A stretch of DNA of 43,890 bases from Thermodesulfovibrio sp. N1 (GCF_001707915.1 NZ_MAVV01000011.1:1-43890), one strand, 5' to 3'. Numbered from the stretch's first letter, positions 1 to 9,336 are shown. The notes: a model not told the origin generated them from the letters alone. Numbers and translations are program-made.

Positions 1-245
1 GTCTATTCGCTCTGCTATCGCTCCGTTCAGAATGACCCTTACATTGTCACCCTGATTATCCCTAAATTGTCACCCTGAGGCGTAAGCCGAAGGGTCTCCT
101 GATTAGATTCTTCTTCGGTCGCTTACACTCCTTCAGACGCTGTCCTGAGCAAAGCGAAGGAATGACAAAAAAGCAGAATGACAGGAAAGCGGAGAAGATC
201 CTTCGCTATCGCTCAGGATGACGAAGGAAAGTCTAAGGATGATAG
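1..245. repeat. Dispersed intergenic repeat cluster
   Basis: No gene is seen in the first 390 bases. The region is packed with imperfect copies of short units built around 'cttcgctatcgctcaggatgac' type words (quoted parts such as tcaccctgaggcgtaagccg at 71-90 and ttcgctatcgctcaggatga at 203-222). Positions 67-97 are identical over 31 bases to 40648-40678, and 191-220 resembles 40699-40728. Words from about 284-304 (gttgtcccaagtcaagcaaa) reappear at 6394-6414. The base composition is more G+C-rich than nearby genes. Likely a non-coding REP/MITE-like family; mobility not shown. Confidence 0.7.
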
Positions 246-390
246 AGAAAAATATCAGACTTAATGAAAAAGAGGCTCAGACGTTGTCCCAAGTCAAGCA
301 AAGAAATTACAGAATTGGTTCAAGATAGCACTGATTTCAAGGCAATTTTAAGGAGAGATTAAAAAAGGCTTGCAGATGTTAAAATAAAGA

Positions 391-1194
391 ATGTTTAAAT
401 GGATTTTAAGAGTTTTTATTCTTTTTTTTCTTATTTATCTGGCATATATCATTATTTATCCCTTTACAATTGATATATCCTCATTGAAAAAAAAGAATCC
501 TGAATTAACTGCTATGATGAAATATCGAATAAATCAATGGCAGAAAGAAGGAAAGAAGGTTAAAATCAAAAAAATCTGGGTTTCAATTGATAGAATATCT
601 CCCTATCTTATAAAGGCTGTTTTAATTGGAGAGGATGACAAATTCTATCGTCATTCTGGATTTGATATTGAAGGGATAAAAAAGGCAATTGAAAGAGATA
701 TAAAAGAAAAAAAATTAAAATATGGAGGAAGCACAATAACTCAACAATTAGCCAAAAATCTATATTTAAATCCCTCTAAAAATCCTGTAAGAAAACTTCA
801 GGAAGCAATAATTACCTGGCGAATGGAAAGAATACTTACAAAAAAGAGAATACTTGAAATTTATCTTAATGTAGCTGAATGGGGAGAAGGAATTTTTGGA
901 GCTGAAGCAGCCTCAAGAATTCATTTTGGAAAGTCTTCGGCAGATTTGTCTCCTATTGAAGCAGCAAGATTAGCAGCATCTCTGCCTAATCCTATTAAAT
1001 ACTCTCCATCTGGTAATTCAAAATTTGTTGAAAGAAGGGCAACCCTTATATACTTCATAATGCAAAAAAGAGGAATAATTAAAGAAGAATATACTGAAAC
1101 TCAACAAGATGAGAAACAACCAATCCTTGAAGAACAAAAAGATAAAAATTTAAATGAAAGTCAAAAAGAAAAATTTGAAAATTCTCCAAATTAG
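391..1194 (+). CDS. mtgA: Monofunctional peptidoglycan glycosyltransferase (GT51)
   Basis: This enzyme polymerises lipid II into glycan strands at the outer face of the inner membrane. It is 267 residues with one N-terminal membrane anchor (about residues 5-25) and a single GT51 domain and no transpeptidase domain, hence monofunctional. Visible family motifs are EDDKFYRHSGFD (79-92, catalytic Glu81), GGSTITQQLAKNLYL (112-126) and the RMERILTKKRILEIYLN block (144-160) holding the second conserved Glu. The last 35 residues are a charged, low-complexity tail that is not part of the domain. The ATG has no strong ribosome-binding site. It converges on malQ with a 30-base gap. Confidence 0.93.
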   Translation: MFKWILRVFILFFLIYLAYIIIYPFTIDISSLKKKNPELTAMMKYRINQWQKEGKKVKIKKIWVSIDRISPYLIKAVLIGEDDKFYRHSGFDIEGIKKAIERDIKEKKLKYGGSTITQQLAKNLYLNPSKNPVRKLQEAIITWRMERILTKKRILEIYLNVAEWGEGIFGAEAASRIHFGKSSADLSPIEAARLAASLPNPIKYSPSGNSKFVERRATLIYFIMQKRGIIKEEYTETQQDEKQPILEEQKDKNLNESQKEKFENSPN

Positions 1195-1224
1195 GCATTA
1201 AAAGAAAGATTTTAATCAAAAAAG

Positions 1225-3225
1225 CTATGCTAAAAAAGCTCTATATCTCAAAGAGAGTTCAATTTTTTTAAAAATTGGTGATTCTATAATTTCATCTAAA
1301 CTTTTTGATAATTTTATTCGCCAATTTGGATACTCTGCAATTGTTCCTGGGAAATTAGTTTGCTCATCCATAAGGAGTAGGTCTTCAGGATAAAGAAGAA
1401 GATATCTTGATGAAGTAGCAGAGAGAAACTTTATTAATGCAATGAGAATTTCTTCAATCTCATATTCATTTTTTTCTTCCGAAAGATATCCCTCTTCTTT
1501 CAAAAGGGATATAATATTTTCTTTATCTTTTTCTCTTTCCTGTAAGGCTTTGTTATAAGCTGATTCATCAAAGATATTAAAATCTTTTCTCATCTTTATG
1601 TCTTTACCATTCCAATAACCTTTAAATGTAGGAAGGTCATGGGTTGTAATACTACATAAAGATTCCTCTGGATAGGCTCTTGATGGCTTAAATTTCTCAT
1701 TTTCTTTTTCAAAATAAAAAACTTTCCAAGAATTTATTTTTCTTTTAATAAGTTCCTGTCTCATCCATTCTTCAGCTGTACCAAGATCCTCACCAATTAC
1801 GGCAACTTTATTTAATTGACTTTCAAGGACTATAATTCCTAATAAATCCTTCCAGGGATATTGAACATAGGCTCCTTCATAGGGAGCACTTCCCTCGGGA
1901 ATCCAAAAGGCTCTGAAAAGTCCAAGGGCATGATCAATCCTTAAAATTTGTCCTTTCATATTGGCTTTTAAAAATTTTATAAAAGGAAGATACCCTTGTT
2001 TCTTTAATTTAAAGGGAATCACAGGTGGAAAGCCCCATTTTTGTCCCTTTGGATTAAAATCATCGGGAGGTGCTCCATATTCTGCTGAAAGTGCATAAAG
2101 CTCCTGCTGTATCCACACATCAAAACTTGATTTAATTGAACCAAAACCCAAATCAAGTAAAATTGGACATTTAATTTCATTGAGTTCACTTTCAACAAGC
2201 CACTGAAGATATTCATAAAAGAGGACTTTTTTTTCGTTTTCACAGTAAATTTTATTTAAAAATTCTTTAGTAGGAGATTGCAATTCAGGTTCCCAGCTTT
2301 GCCAGTCTTTTCCAAATTTTTCCCTGAGGAAACAAAAAACTGAAAAATATTTTAAATCCTCTCTTATAACTGGACAAAGACTGTTTTTATAATTAATAAA
2401 ATCCTTTGCTCGTCCATTAATATAATCTATATAAAATTTCTCAAAATCTTGTCTGAGAGCTTTCTCTTTTTCTTTCCATATCCGCAAATAATCAAAAAAT
2501 TTTTCATTCTCTTCCTTTACAGAGCCCCGAGATAAATAAAGGGGGGTTTTAAATTCCCTTGATAATGCCGAGTAGGGACTAATACCATAAATATCCTCAG
2601 GATCATTATAATGCAAAGGATTTATGCTTATAAATCCACCAAGAGAGTTTATAATTCTTGCGAATTCCTTTAAATGAGAAAAATTTCCTTCTAAGGAATT
2701 TCCTCTTAAGCTCCAAAGATTGAGATGAATTCCCCAAGTTTTATTTTTGTAAGGAAGGAAGCATTCTTTTGGAACCATTATTAAAATACTTTCTCCGAAT
2801 GCTCTTTCTAAAAAAATTCGCAATTTATAATAACCAATTGATAAAGGTGGGATATCGATACGATATTTGTTTTCTGATATATGTATGGGTTCAACCTGAA
2901 GATGGAAAGCATCTCCCTTTTGACCTAATTTTTCAAAGGGGAAAATTTCAATAGATGCTCTTTGGGGTTTCTTTAAATAAATCTCTATATAGCCGTATTC
3001 CTCAATAACATAAACGGGTTCTATAAAATCCGTAGCTGGATAATTTTTAAAATATTCAATCCAGTATTTAATGGATTCTTCTTCAAGGGAAAATCCCATT
3101 GCAGAGATTATTTTAGTTTTTGTATCAAAGGAAATCTCAATTCTATTACCTTTACAATCATAATAAAAAGGAATTATTCCAACTAAATTAGAAAGCTCAC
3201 ATATCAATTGTTTCAGGTGCTTCAA
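1225..3225 (-). CDS. malQ: 4-alpha-glucanotransferase (amylomaltase, GH77)
   Basis: Transfers alpha-1,4-glucan segments between maltodextrins, in cytoplasmic glycogen or maltodextrin metabolism. Catalytic motifs of GH77 are present: RIDHALGLFRAFW with the nucleophile Asp (431 counted from the chosen start), GEDLG with the acid/base Glu (479) and TTHDLPT (Asp530). The open frame extends up to 3297, but homology to the start of E. coli MalQ (GI-PFYYD-KGN) begins only about 16 residues after a TTG at 3225, which has an AGGAG about 7 bases upstream; another TTG lies at 3207. I chose TTG 3225, giving 666 residues, overlapping the upstream ABC ATPase gene by 29 bases. The overlap suggests translational coupling to an otherwise unrelated transporter. 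Confidence 0.9.
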   Translation of the reverse strand: MKHLKQLICELSNLVGIIPFYYDCKGNRIEISFDTKTKIISAMGFSLEEESIKYWIEYFKNYPATDFIEPVYVIEEYGYIEIYLKKPQRASIEIFPFEKLGQKGDAFHLQVEPIHISENKYRIDIPPLSIGYYKLRIFLERAFGESILIMVPKECFLPYKNKTWGIHLNLWSLRGNSLEGNFSHLKEFARIINSLGGFISINPLHYNDPEDIYGISPYSALSREFKTPLYLSRGSVKEENEKFFDYLRIWKEKEKALRQDFEKFYIDYINGRAKDFINYKNSLCPVIREDLKYFSVFCFLREKFGKDWQSWEPELQSPTKEFLNKIYCENEKKVLFYEYLQWLVESELNEIKCPILLDLGFGSIKSSFDVWIQQELYALSAEYGAPPDDFNPKGQKWGFPPVIPFKLKKQGYLPFIKFLKANMKGQILRIDHALGLFRAFWIPEGSAPYEGAYVQYPWKDLLGIIVLESQLNKVAVIGEDLGTAEEWMRQELIKRKINSWKVFYFEKENEKFKPSRAYPEESLCSITTHDLPTFKGYWNGKDIKMRKDFNIFDESAYNKALQEREKDKENIISLLKEEGYLSEEKNEYEIEEILIALIKFLSATSSRYLLLYPEDLLLMDEQTNFPGTIAEYPNWRIKLSKSLDEIIESPIFKKIELSLRYRAFLA

Positions 3226-4489
3226 GGTAAAGTTCTCCTGCATCATAGTCATAGGCAAAAAGTTCTGCGTATCTTCCCCAATCAATGGCTGTCTCAAGCT
3301 GATTCCATGATTCTTCGGGAGTAAAATGATTTTTTAAAATATCAATGAAAAACTCTTCCGATACTCTGTGTTTAGAAATTGTAGATAGAACCTGCATAAT
3401 TTGCTTAATAAGTTGAACATTCTGTAAAGCCACTTCTTTAAATATTTCCTTTTTCTCAAGTGTGTCAGCTTCTGCCCATTTCTTCCCTTTTTCAGTTAAT
3501 AAAAAATCACCTTCTCTGATTTCTCCAAAATCAAGAATAACAGCAGCTTCAATTAATGGAAAAATATCATCTACTTCCATGCTAAGTTCTGACGAAAGGG
3601 CATAAATATCTACTATACCGCCTTTATCATGAACAAGTTCAATAAGACCAGCAATTGCTCCAACCTTTGCATGAGGTAAAAATTGATATCTTCCTGCTGC
3701 AAGTAAAAAGGGGATTTCTTCTGGAGATTTTATTAATGCAGTGTATATTTTATCCAACAAAAATTTAAAATCCCTTGAGTTTCTATCACGAGGATATGGT
3801 AATTCAATAGGAATTTCAGCTTTTATTTTCCCAGGATTGTGACTTAGGATAATTGCTCTCGATGACATACTAACCGCTTCCTCGATATTATGGGTAACAA
3901 GAATTATAGCCTTAACTGGTAGCTTTCCATCTTTCCATAAATCAATAATATCTCCTCTAAGATTGTCTGCTGTAAGAACATCCAAAGCCGAGAAAGGTTC
4001 ATCCATAAGCAATAATTCAGGTTCTACTGCCAAAGCTCTTGCAATTCCGACTCTTTGTCGCATACCTCCACTTAATTCCCTTGGATAGGCATCTTCAAAT
4101 CCATCAAGTCCTACAAGATCTATTGCTCTTATTGCCCTTTCATTCATTTGTTCTTCATTAAGTCCTAATTCAACAAGTCCTACCTTCACATTTTCTAAAA
4201 CAGTAAACCACGGAAAGAGAGCAAAACTCTGGAAAACCACGGCAATCTTAGCATCTGCCTTTTTAAGAGGAATCCCTTTGTATAGAACCTCTCCATCTGA
4301 AGGTTCTACCAAGCCTGCTATAATTCTTAAAAGGGTTGATTTCCCAGCTCCAGACTGTCCAAGAATAGATACAAACTCTCCAGAAAAAATTTTCAAGTCT
4401 ATATCTTCAAGAACAGCGATTTCTCTGTTTTTCCCTATGAGAAAGGATTTTTTTATTTTTTTTGTCTCCAAAATAATCTCTCTTTTCAT
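3197..4489 (-). CDS. ABC transporter ATPase, NitT/TauT type with C-terminal regulatory domain
   Basis: Cytoplasmic ATPase subunit of an importer of the nitrate/sulfonate/taurine class. Walker A GQSGAGKST (44-52), Q-loop FQ (86-87), signature LSGGMRQR (139-146), Walker B LLLMDEP (159-165), D-loop SALD (167-170) and switch His200 are all intact. After about residue 250 comes a roughly 175-residue extension that resembles the 'AAA-associated' C-terminal domain (PF09821-like) seen on some nitrate/sulfonate ATPases; its role is not established. The gene follows the permease gene by 3 bases and overlaps malQ downstream. Substrate cannot be read from the sequence. Confidence 0.9.
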   Translation of the reverse strand: MKREIILETKKIKKSFLIGKNREIAVLEDIDLKIFSGEFVSILGQSGAGKSTLLRIIAGLVEPSDGEVLYKGIPLKKADAKIAVVFQSFALFPWFTVLENVKVGLVELGLNEEQMNERAIRAIDLVGLDGFEDAYPRELSGGMRQRVGIARALAVEPELLLMDEPFSALDVLTADNLRGDIIDLWKDGKLPVKAIILVTHNIEEAVSMSSRAIILSHNPGKIKAEIPIELPYPRDRNSRDFKFLLDKIYTALIKSPEEIPFLLAAGRYQFLPHAKVGAIAGLIELVHDKGGIVDIYALSSELSMEVDDIFPLIEAAVILDFGEIREGDFLLTEKGKKWAEADTLEKKEIFKEVALQNVQLIKQIMQVLSTISKHRVSEEFFIDILKNHFTPEESWNQLETAIDWGRYAELFAYDYDAGELYLEAPETIDM

Positions 4490-4492
4490 AAA

Positions 4493-6205
4493 CTACTCCA
4501 GAACATATTTTGTTTTAGCAAGAATAAAAAGTCTTTTCCATATTAATCTGTTTATTCCAACTACAATAGCGGACATGAAACAGGTTGAAAGAAGCAATAA
4601 ACCAAAATTTCCCTCAGCACTTGAAGAACTTATCAAAGCCCCAAGTCCCTCTGTCCTCATTATATCTCCACCAAAAGAAACATACTCACTTACTATTGTA
4701 GCATTCCAGGCACCACCTGATGCAGTAATAAGTCCTGTAACAAGATATGGAAAAATTCCAGGGAGAATCAAAGTCTTCCATTTTCTTATACCTTTAATAC
4801 CATAGGCACGGCTAATTTCAATTAAATCTTTAGGAATGGAAGAAGCACCTGCAATTATATTAAATAACAGATACCATTGAGTGCCAAGAAGCATAAGAAA
4901 AATTGCACCTATATCAAGTCCACCGCCAAGTTTAATGAGGAAAAGCAATATTACAGGAAAGACAGCAGTTGCTGGTACACTGGCTGCTATTTGGACAATA
5001 CCTTGAAGAAATTTTGCAGCTCGAGGATTTAATCCAATATAAACACCAACAGGAAGTGTCCATGAAAGAGCTATCAAAAGTGCTACAAAAACTCTTATGA
5101 GAGAATAAAATGAAGCTTCCAAAATTATAATAATATCATTAAAAGTTATAGAGGAAAGTAGTCCAACAGCCTTTAAAAAAGCCCATAAAATAATTGAAAT
5201 CAATGTAAGCAAAACAATCAAACCCAAAATTTTGCTAATTTTATTTATTAAAGACTTTTCAGGCAATTTAAATTTTGTATAACTTAATTTTTCAATCTTA
5301 TTAATGCCATTGTTTAGAAAGTCTGCCAATTTTCTTATCACTGTTGAGCCTGTAAATAGATTAAGAACAAAAGATTCCCTTTCATCCTCTGGCGGAATTG
5401 TTTCCAACCTAAATCTTTGAGACCATACAATAAGAGGTCGCCAGATAAATACATCAAGGATTATTATCAATAAAATCATTGTTCCCAGTCCATATATGAC
5501 ATATTCAATGTTACCAGTGTTCGCAGCTGTCTGAATGTAGGAGCCAAGTCCGGGAAGTCTAAAGTCTTTATCTTCAAGAACAAACATCTCACATGCCATA
5601 AGAAAAAACCATCCACCTGCAACACTCATCATACTATTCCATATTAATCCTATAGCACTGAAAGGAAGGTCAAGCCTTAAAAATTTAGAAAATTTGTTGA
5701 ATTTAAAAATTTTAACTACTTCTCTCATCTCCTTTGGAATTGTGCTTATTGAATGATAGAAACTAAAAGTCATATTCCAGACCTGTCCTGTAAATATCAA
5801 AAGTACGCAGGCTATTTCAAGCCCTATTCTTTTACCTGGAAAAAGAGCAATCATGGCAAGAACAACACCTGGTAAAAAGGAAAGCACAGGAATTGATTGT
5901 AAAATATCAAGCAAAGGAATCATAATTTTTTCATGAATCTTTGTCCTTGAAGCAGTATATCCATACCATATGGAAAAAACTAAAGAAAGCAGGTAGGCTA
6001 AAAATATTCTCGCGAGAGACTGCATAGCATAGGCAGGAATATTAGCAGGATTTAAATCAATTTCAAGTGTTCTTTCGTAGGGTCCTCCCCATTGGGAAGC
6101 AATGTAGATGATAAAGGAAAGTATCCCTAAAACAATTAAAAATACTCCAACATCTATAGCCCTTATTCGAAAAGTTTCTGCAGGAATAGATATTGGGATT
6201 TTCAT
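4493..6205 (-). CDS. ABC transporter permease, two fused BPD_transp_1 domains
   Basis: Inner-membrane permease of 570 residues, about twice the normal length, containing two tandem binding-protein-dependent transport domains. Each half carries an EAA-type loop: one around STIPKEMREVVKIF (about 155-170) and one around SSIPKDLIEISRAYG (about 465-480). A hydrophilic linker near residues 270-325 separates the halves. A single chain could therefore form the whole membrane pore with the ATPase encoded just downstream. No periplasmic binding protein is encoded nearby. Substrate unknown; nitrate, sulfonate, bicarbonate and taurine are all possible for this family. Confidence 0.88.
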   Translation of the reverse strand: MKIPISIPAETFRIRAIDVGVFLIVLGILSFIIYIASQWGGPYERTLEIDLNPANIPAYAMQSLARIFLAYLLSLVFSIWYGYTASRTKIHEKIMIPLLDILQSIPVLSFLPGVVLAMIALFPGKRIGLEIACVLLIFTGQVWNMTFSFYHSISTIPKEMREVVKIFKFNKFSKFLRLDLPFSAIGLIWNSMMSVAGGWFFLMACEMFVLEDKDFRLPGLGSYIQTAANTGNIEYVIYGLGTMILLIIILDVFIWRPLIVWSQRFRLETIPPEDERESFVLNLFTGSTVIRKLADFLNNGINKIEKLSYTKFKLPEKSLINKISKILGLIVLLTLISIILWAFLKAVGLLSSITFNDIIIILEASFYSLIRVFVALLIALSWTLPVGVYIGLNPRAAKFLQGIVQIAASVPATAVFPVILLFLIKLGGGLDIGAIFLMLLGTQWYLLFNIIAGASSIPKDLIEISRAYGIKGIRKWKTLILPGIFPYLVTGLITASGGAWNATIVSEYVSFGGDIMRTEGLGALISSSSAEGNFGLLLLSTCFMSAIVVGINRLIWKRLFILAKTKYVLE

Positions 6206-6284
6206 TCATTTCTCCTTGATATTGAAAATCTTATTATTATAAAAAAAGAAAACAATATTTACCAATTAAATTTAGCTTCAAAAT

Positions 6285-6425
6285 CGCCTTTACTGTCACT
6301 CTGAGTGAAGTGAATGATCTTATTCTTCTTTAATGAGAAAAGAGGAATTTCTTCGCTATCGGTCAGGGATTACAGGAAGGAATCTTGGATATTGTCCTAA
6401 GTCAAGCAAAGGAGTGACAGAATCG
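6285..6425. repeat. Dispersed intergenic repeat copy
   Basis: The 285-base gap between the divergent permease and glycosyltransferase genes holds a degraded copy of the family seen at 1-245: tgtcactctgagtgaagtga, ttcttcgctatcggtcaggg and ttgtcctaagtcaagcaaag. The last word matches 285-304 with one change. No promoter could be assigned with confidence on either side. Confidence 0.6.
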
Positions 6426-6490
6426 ATCAGGACAACAAAAATTTCAAGGTTTAATTGGAAAATTGATAAATATATGGGCTAATATTAACT

Positions 6491-7570
6491 ATGCAAAAAT
6501 TAAGCGCCAATGAGGTTTTAATATTAAATAGAAGATGCGTAAAACATCCAGAAAAAGGCGGGGCAGAAATTTATACCTATCATTTAGCAAAAACTTTAAT
6601 TGAAAAGGGTATAAGTGTTGAATGGTTTTGTTGTAGAGTAAAAGGACTAAAACCAGAAGAAGAAATTGAAAACATTAAATTTATTAGAAAAGGCAGTGAA
6701 TTAACAACACACTTTTGGGGTTTTTTATATGCAATAAAAAAGAAAAAATGTTTAATAATCGATGAATTTAACGGAATTGGCTTTTTTACTTTTTTTAGAA
6801 AAAATTCTATTATACTTATACATCAACTTTATGATAATTTTTGGACATCTCAGTTAGGTATATTCGGCTATCCTTTTAAGCTTCTTGAAAAAATATTTCT
6901 ATTCCTTTACAGAAAAAAACCTGCAATAACTGTTTCACAATCAACATATAATGATTTAGAAAAGATTGGTTTTAAGGATATAAAAATTATACATAACGGA
7001 TTAGAAATTGAAGCTGTAAGTTTTGATGTCAAAAAGGACCCTAATCTCACCCTTATTTATCTTGGAAGACTAAAAAAAACAAAAAATCCAGAGGACGCAA
7101 TCAAAGCTTTTTTTATTGTAAAAGAACATATTTACGAAAGCAAGCTAATAATTATAGGAGAAGGTCCTTTATTTTCTGCCTTAAAATCAAAATATGAAAA
7201 TATAGATGGAATTAAATTTACAGGATATATAGACGATTTAAAGAAATTAGAAATTTTAAAAAAGGCTCACTTTTTACTCGTTCCAAGTATAAGAGAAGGA
7301 TGGGGACAAGTGGTAATACAAGCAAATGCAATGGGCACACCAGCTATCGGATATAATGTTTCAGGCTTAAGAGATAGTATTATTGATGGTAAAACGGGTT
7401 TTCTTGTAAAAGATTACAAAGAAATGGCAGAATTTGTTATAAAATTGTGGCAGGATAAATCCCTTTATCAGGAACTGATAAACAACTCAATAAGATGGGC
7501 AAAAAATTTCTCATGGGAAAGGACAAAGAGAGATTTTATAGATTATCTTAAAGAAAGGCAATTAATTTGA
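6491..7570 (+). CDS. Glycosyltransferase family 4
   Basis: GT-B-fold sugar transferase of 359 residues. The N-terminal half has a GGAEIYTYHLAKTL segment (residues 20-33) typical of the acceptor-side domain; the C-terminal half has LIYLGRLKKTKNPEDAI and the nucleotide-sugar EX7E region PSIREGWGQVVIQANAMGTP. It opens a plus-strand block of surface-polysaccharide genes and is followed after 4 bases by a polyprenol-phosphate sugar synthase gene. Donor and acceptor cannot be told from sequence. Confidence 0.88.
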   Translation: MQKLSANEVLILNRRCVKHPEKGGAEIYTYHLAKTLIEKGISVEWFCCRVKGLKPEEEIENIKFIRKGSELTTHFWGFLYAIKKKKCLIIDEFNGIGFFTFFRKNSIILIHQLYDNFWTSQLGIFGYPFKLLEKIFLFLYRKKPAITVSQSTYNDLEKIGFKDIKIIHNGLEIEAVSFDVKKDPNLTLIYLGRLKKTKNPEDAIKAFFIVKEHIYESKLIIIGEGPLFSALKSKYENIDGIKFTGYIDDLKKLEILKKAHFLLVPSIREGWGQVVIQANAMGTPAIGYNVSGLRDSIIDGKTGFLVKDYKEMAEFVIKLWQDKSLYQELINNSIRWAKNFSWERTKRDFIDYLKERQLI

Positions 7571-7574
7571 AGAT

Positions 7575-8276
7575 ATGTACTCCCTTGTAATAATACCCAC
7601 ATATAATGAAGCAGAAAATATTGATAGACTTCTACCCAAAATACTTGACCAAGAGGCAGAGATTCTTTTTATAGATGATGCTTCTACAGATGGCACGGCA
7701 GAGAAGATAAAAAATTGGATGAAAAATTCAAAAAGAATAAACTTAATTGAAAGACCTGCAAAGCTTGGTCTTGGAACTGCTTACATAACAGGGTTTAAAT
7801 GGGCTTTAAGTAGGGATTATTCGTATATCTTTGAGATGGATGCAGATCTTAGCCATGACCCAGCTGAAATTCCGAATTTCATAAAAAAATGCAGTGAAGG
7901 CTATGACCTTGTAATTGGCTCAAGATACACTCGGGGGACAATAAGTGTTGTTGGATGGGATTTTAGAAGACTACTTCTTTCAAAGTTTGCAAATAGGTAT
8001 GCTATAACAATACTTGGACTTAACTTTCTTACTGATATAACAAGTGGATATCGTTGCTACAGTAGAAAAGTCCTTGAAAATATGAACCTTGACATTATAA
8101 AGTCAAATGGTTATGCTTTTCAGATAGAGATGGCTTATAGAGCCTACAAGGCAGGATTTAAGATTGCTGAAATTCCGATAATTTTTTATGAACGCAACAG
8201 TGGCTCATCAAAGATGAGTAAAAAAATCATCCGCGAAGCAGCAATAATGGTTTGGAGATTGAGATTTGGAAGATGA
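7575..8276 (+). CDS. Polyprenol-phosphate sugar synthase (DPM1-like GT2)
   Basis: 233-residue GT2 enzyme that transfers a hexose (commonly mannose) from a nucleotide sugar to polyprenyl phosphate at the membrane. It has IPTYNEAENI near residue 7, IDDASTDGT (33-41), the DxD-type FEMDADLSHDP (about 90-100), and IGSRYTRG followed by SGYRCYSRKVL, all characteristic of the DPM1 family. There is no C-terminal membrane domain, as in the soluble or peripheral DPM1 form. It probably forms a two-gene unit with the preceding GT4. Confidence 0.9.
   Translation: MYSLVIIPTYNEAENIDRLLPKILDQEAEILFIDDASTDGTAEKIKNWMKNSKRINLIERPAKLGLGTAYITGFKWALSRDYSYIFEMDADLSHDPAEIPNFIKKCSEGYDLVIGSRYTRGTISVVGWDFRRLLLSKFANRYAITILGLNFLTDITSGYRCYSRKVLENMNLDIIKSNGYAFQIEMAYRAYKAGFKIAEIPIIFYERNSGSSKMSKKIIREAAIMVWRLRFGR
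8257..8274 (+). repeat. 18-bp direct repeat, left copy
   Basis: gattgagatttggaagat at the 3' end of the DPM1-like gene is repeated exactly at 9337-9354, 1,080 bases downstream. The two copies bracket the AbrB/PIN module and the structured repeat at 9140-9260. Confidence 0.7.
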
Positions 8277-8340
8277 AAGAATAAAATGTTATATTCAACA
8301 CCTCAGATAGTAGACAAAGGCAATTTGTAAGAGAAGTTAA

Positions 8341-8748
8341 TTAGCCTGGTTCTAATCTCTTTATTCCCTCAAATTTATCAAAATCTTCATCATAACTATA
8401 TATCTCTTTTATCCCTTCTTCAATCATAAAATAGTAGTTAAAAATATCTGCAAAGGAAATGTTTACCTGAGGAAACACTTCAAGAGCTTTTTCAAATACT
8501 GATTTAAAAGGTAATTTTAATCCTCTTAAATTTAAAATTGGAAGTAACAATTCTTTAATTTCTTCTCTGGACTGTTTATAATAGGTTTGAAGGGTAAAAA
8601 TTACTTCAAAAATTACTAGTGGAGAAGTTATAACTTTTTCTTCGTTTCTTTCTATTCTTTTTAGCAGTTCCAGAACATCATAAGCTTTCTTTTCGTCGTC
8701 CTTTGTAAAGTATCTAAGGAGTATGTTTGTATCAAGAAATTTTTTCAT
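8341..8748 (-). CDS. PIN-domain toxin (VapC-like ribonuclease)
   Basis: 135-residue PIN-fold endoribonuclease, the toxin of a VapBC-type module. Acidic residues expected for Mg-dependent catalysis are Asp6 (FLDTNILL), Glu48 (FEVI), Asp101 (FADIF) and Asp120/Asp122 (YSYDEDFD). The ATG overlaps the antitoxin stop region by 4 bases (antitoxin first), the usual TA arrangement. It lies on the strand opposite to its neighbours, consistent with independent insertion. Confidence 0.88.
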   Translation of the reverse strand: MKKFLDTNILLRYFTKDDEKKAYDVLELLKRIERNEEKVITSPLVIFEVIFTLQTYYKQSREEIKELLLPILNLRGLKLPFKSVFEKALEVFPQVNISFADIFNYYFMIEEGIKEIYSYDEDFDKFEGIKRLEPG

Positions 8749-9011
8749 TGAATTTCTTTAATTGATTCCTCTGAGATTTCTTTTTCAACAAAATCTCTGA
8801 TTTGTTTAAAATCTTCTGGTTTCTGTATAGGCTTTACTTTTCCAAAATTTTCCTCAAGTTTTGATTTCACTGGCATAATTTTAACTGTATTATCTTCTAT
8901 AACAAAAGTAATCTGCTCACCGGGTTTAACTCCAAGAAACTCTCTTACTTGTTTAGGTAAAGTAATCTGAGATTTTTTTGTAAGAACAGATTTATCAGTA
9001 AGGATTTTCAT
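8745..9011 (-). CDS. AbrB/MazE-type antitoxin of the PIN toxin
   Basis: 88-residue swapped-hairpin DNA-binding protein. The core KKSQITLPKQVREFLGVKPG (residues 12-31) followed by a short beta-hairpin VIEDNTVKIMPV is the SpoVT/AbrB signature; the C-terminal half is charged and probably wraps the toxin. It has a good AGGAGG ribosome-binding site 8 bases before the ATG. Likely autoregulated through the palindrome in its leader. Confidence 0.87.
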   Translation of the reverse strand: MKILTDKSVLTKKSQITLPKQVREFLGVKPGEQITFVIEDNTVKIMPVKSKLEENFGKVKPIQKPEDFKQIRDFVEKEISEESIKEIQ

Positions 9012-9028
9012 AATTTCTTACCTCCTTT

Positions 9029-9076
9029 TAAGTATTACTTATTAAATATAATATAAAAGCTCATATAAAAAGTCAA
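9029..9076 (-). promoter_or_regulatory. Promoter and palindromic operator of the AbrB/PIN module
   Basis: Reading the minus strand, TTGACT (9071-9076) and TATTAT (9048-9053) are separated by 17 bases, a near-consensus sigma-70 promoter. Between the -10 and the ribosome-binding site is the perfect palindrome TAAGTATTACTTA (9029-9041), a likely binding site for the antitoxin. Confidence 0.65.
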
Positions 9077-9139
9077 TAAATTTTTTTATTGTCTAAATTT
9101 TCTGATAGAAAATAGCTGTCTTGAGAGATATTAGAGATT

Positions 9140-9260
9140 CTTAGGTAACAGTACTTAGCGAAGCGTCCGCAGTAGCAACTGTTTGAACCGAAGGTTGAGT
9201 TTTGCGGCTGTAGCGAAGTGAATCCCCGCCAAAGTTCGGGGTTTCACTTCCTCAAAGGGG
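9140..9260. repeat. Structured palindromic intergenic element
   Basis: Within the 560-base gap before the methyltransferase is a G+C-richer stretch with nested inverted repeats. The clearest is GAAGTGAATCCCCG (9215-9228) pairing with CGGGGTTTCACTTC (9237-9250) across an 8-base loop, 13 of 14 pairs. A second set is ccgca (about 9168) against tgcgg (about 9203). The word tagcgaagtgaa recalls the dispersed repeats elsewhere but the body differs. Looks like a different non-coding repeat family. Confidence 0.5.
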
Positions 9261-9336
9261 TTAAACATATTAATCTTCCAGATTTTTTCATCAGGAGATA
9301 TTATAATTTCAAAGACATTTTTTATGATCTAATAAG

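Noticed and set aside
9140-9260. CRISPR array or tRNA
   Set aside because: No regularly spaced direct repeats and no cloverleaf; the structure is made of inverted repeats.
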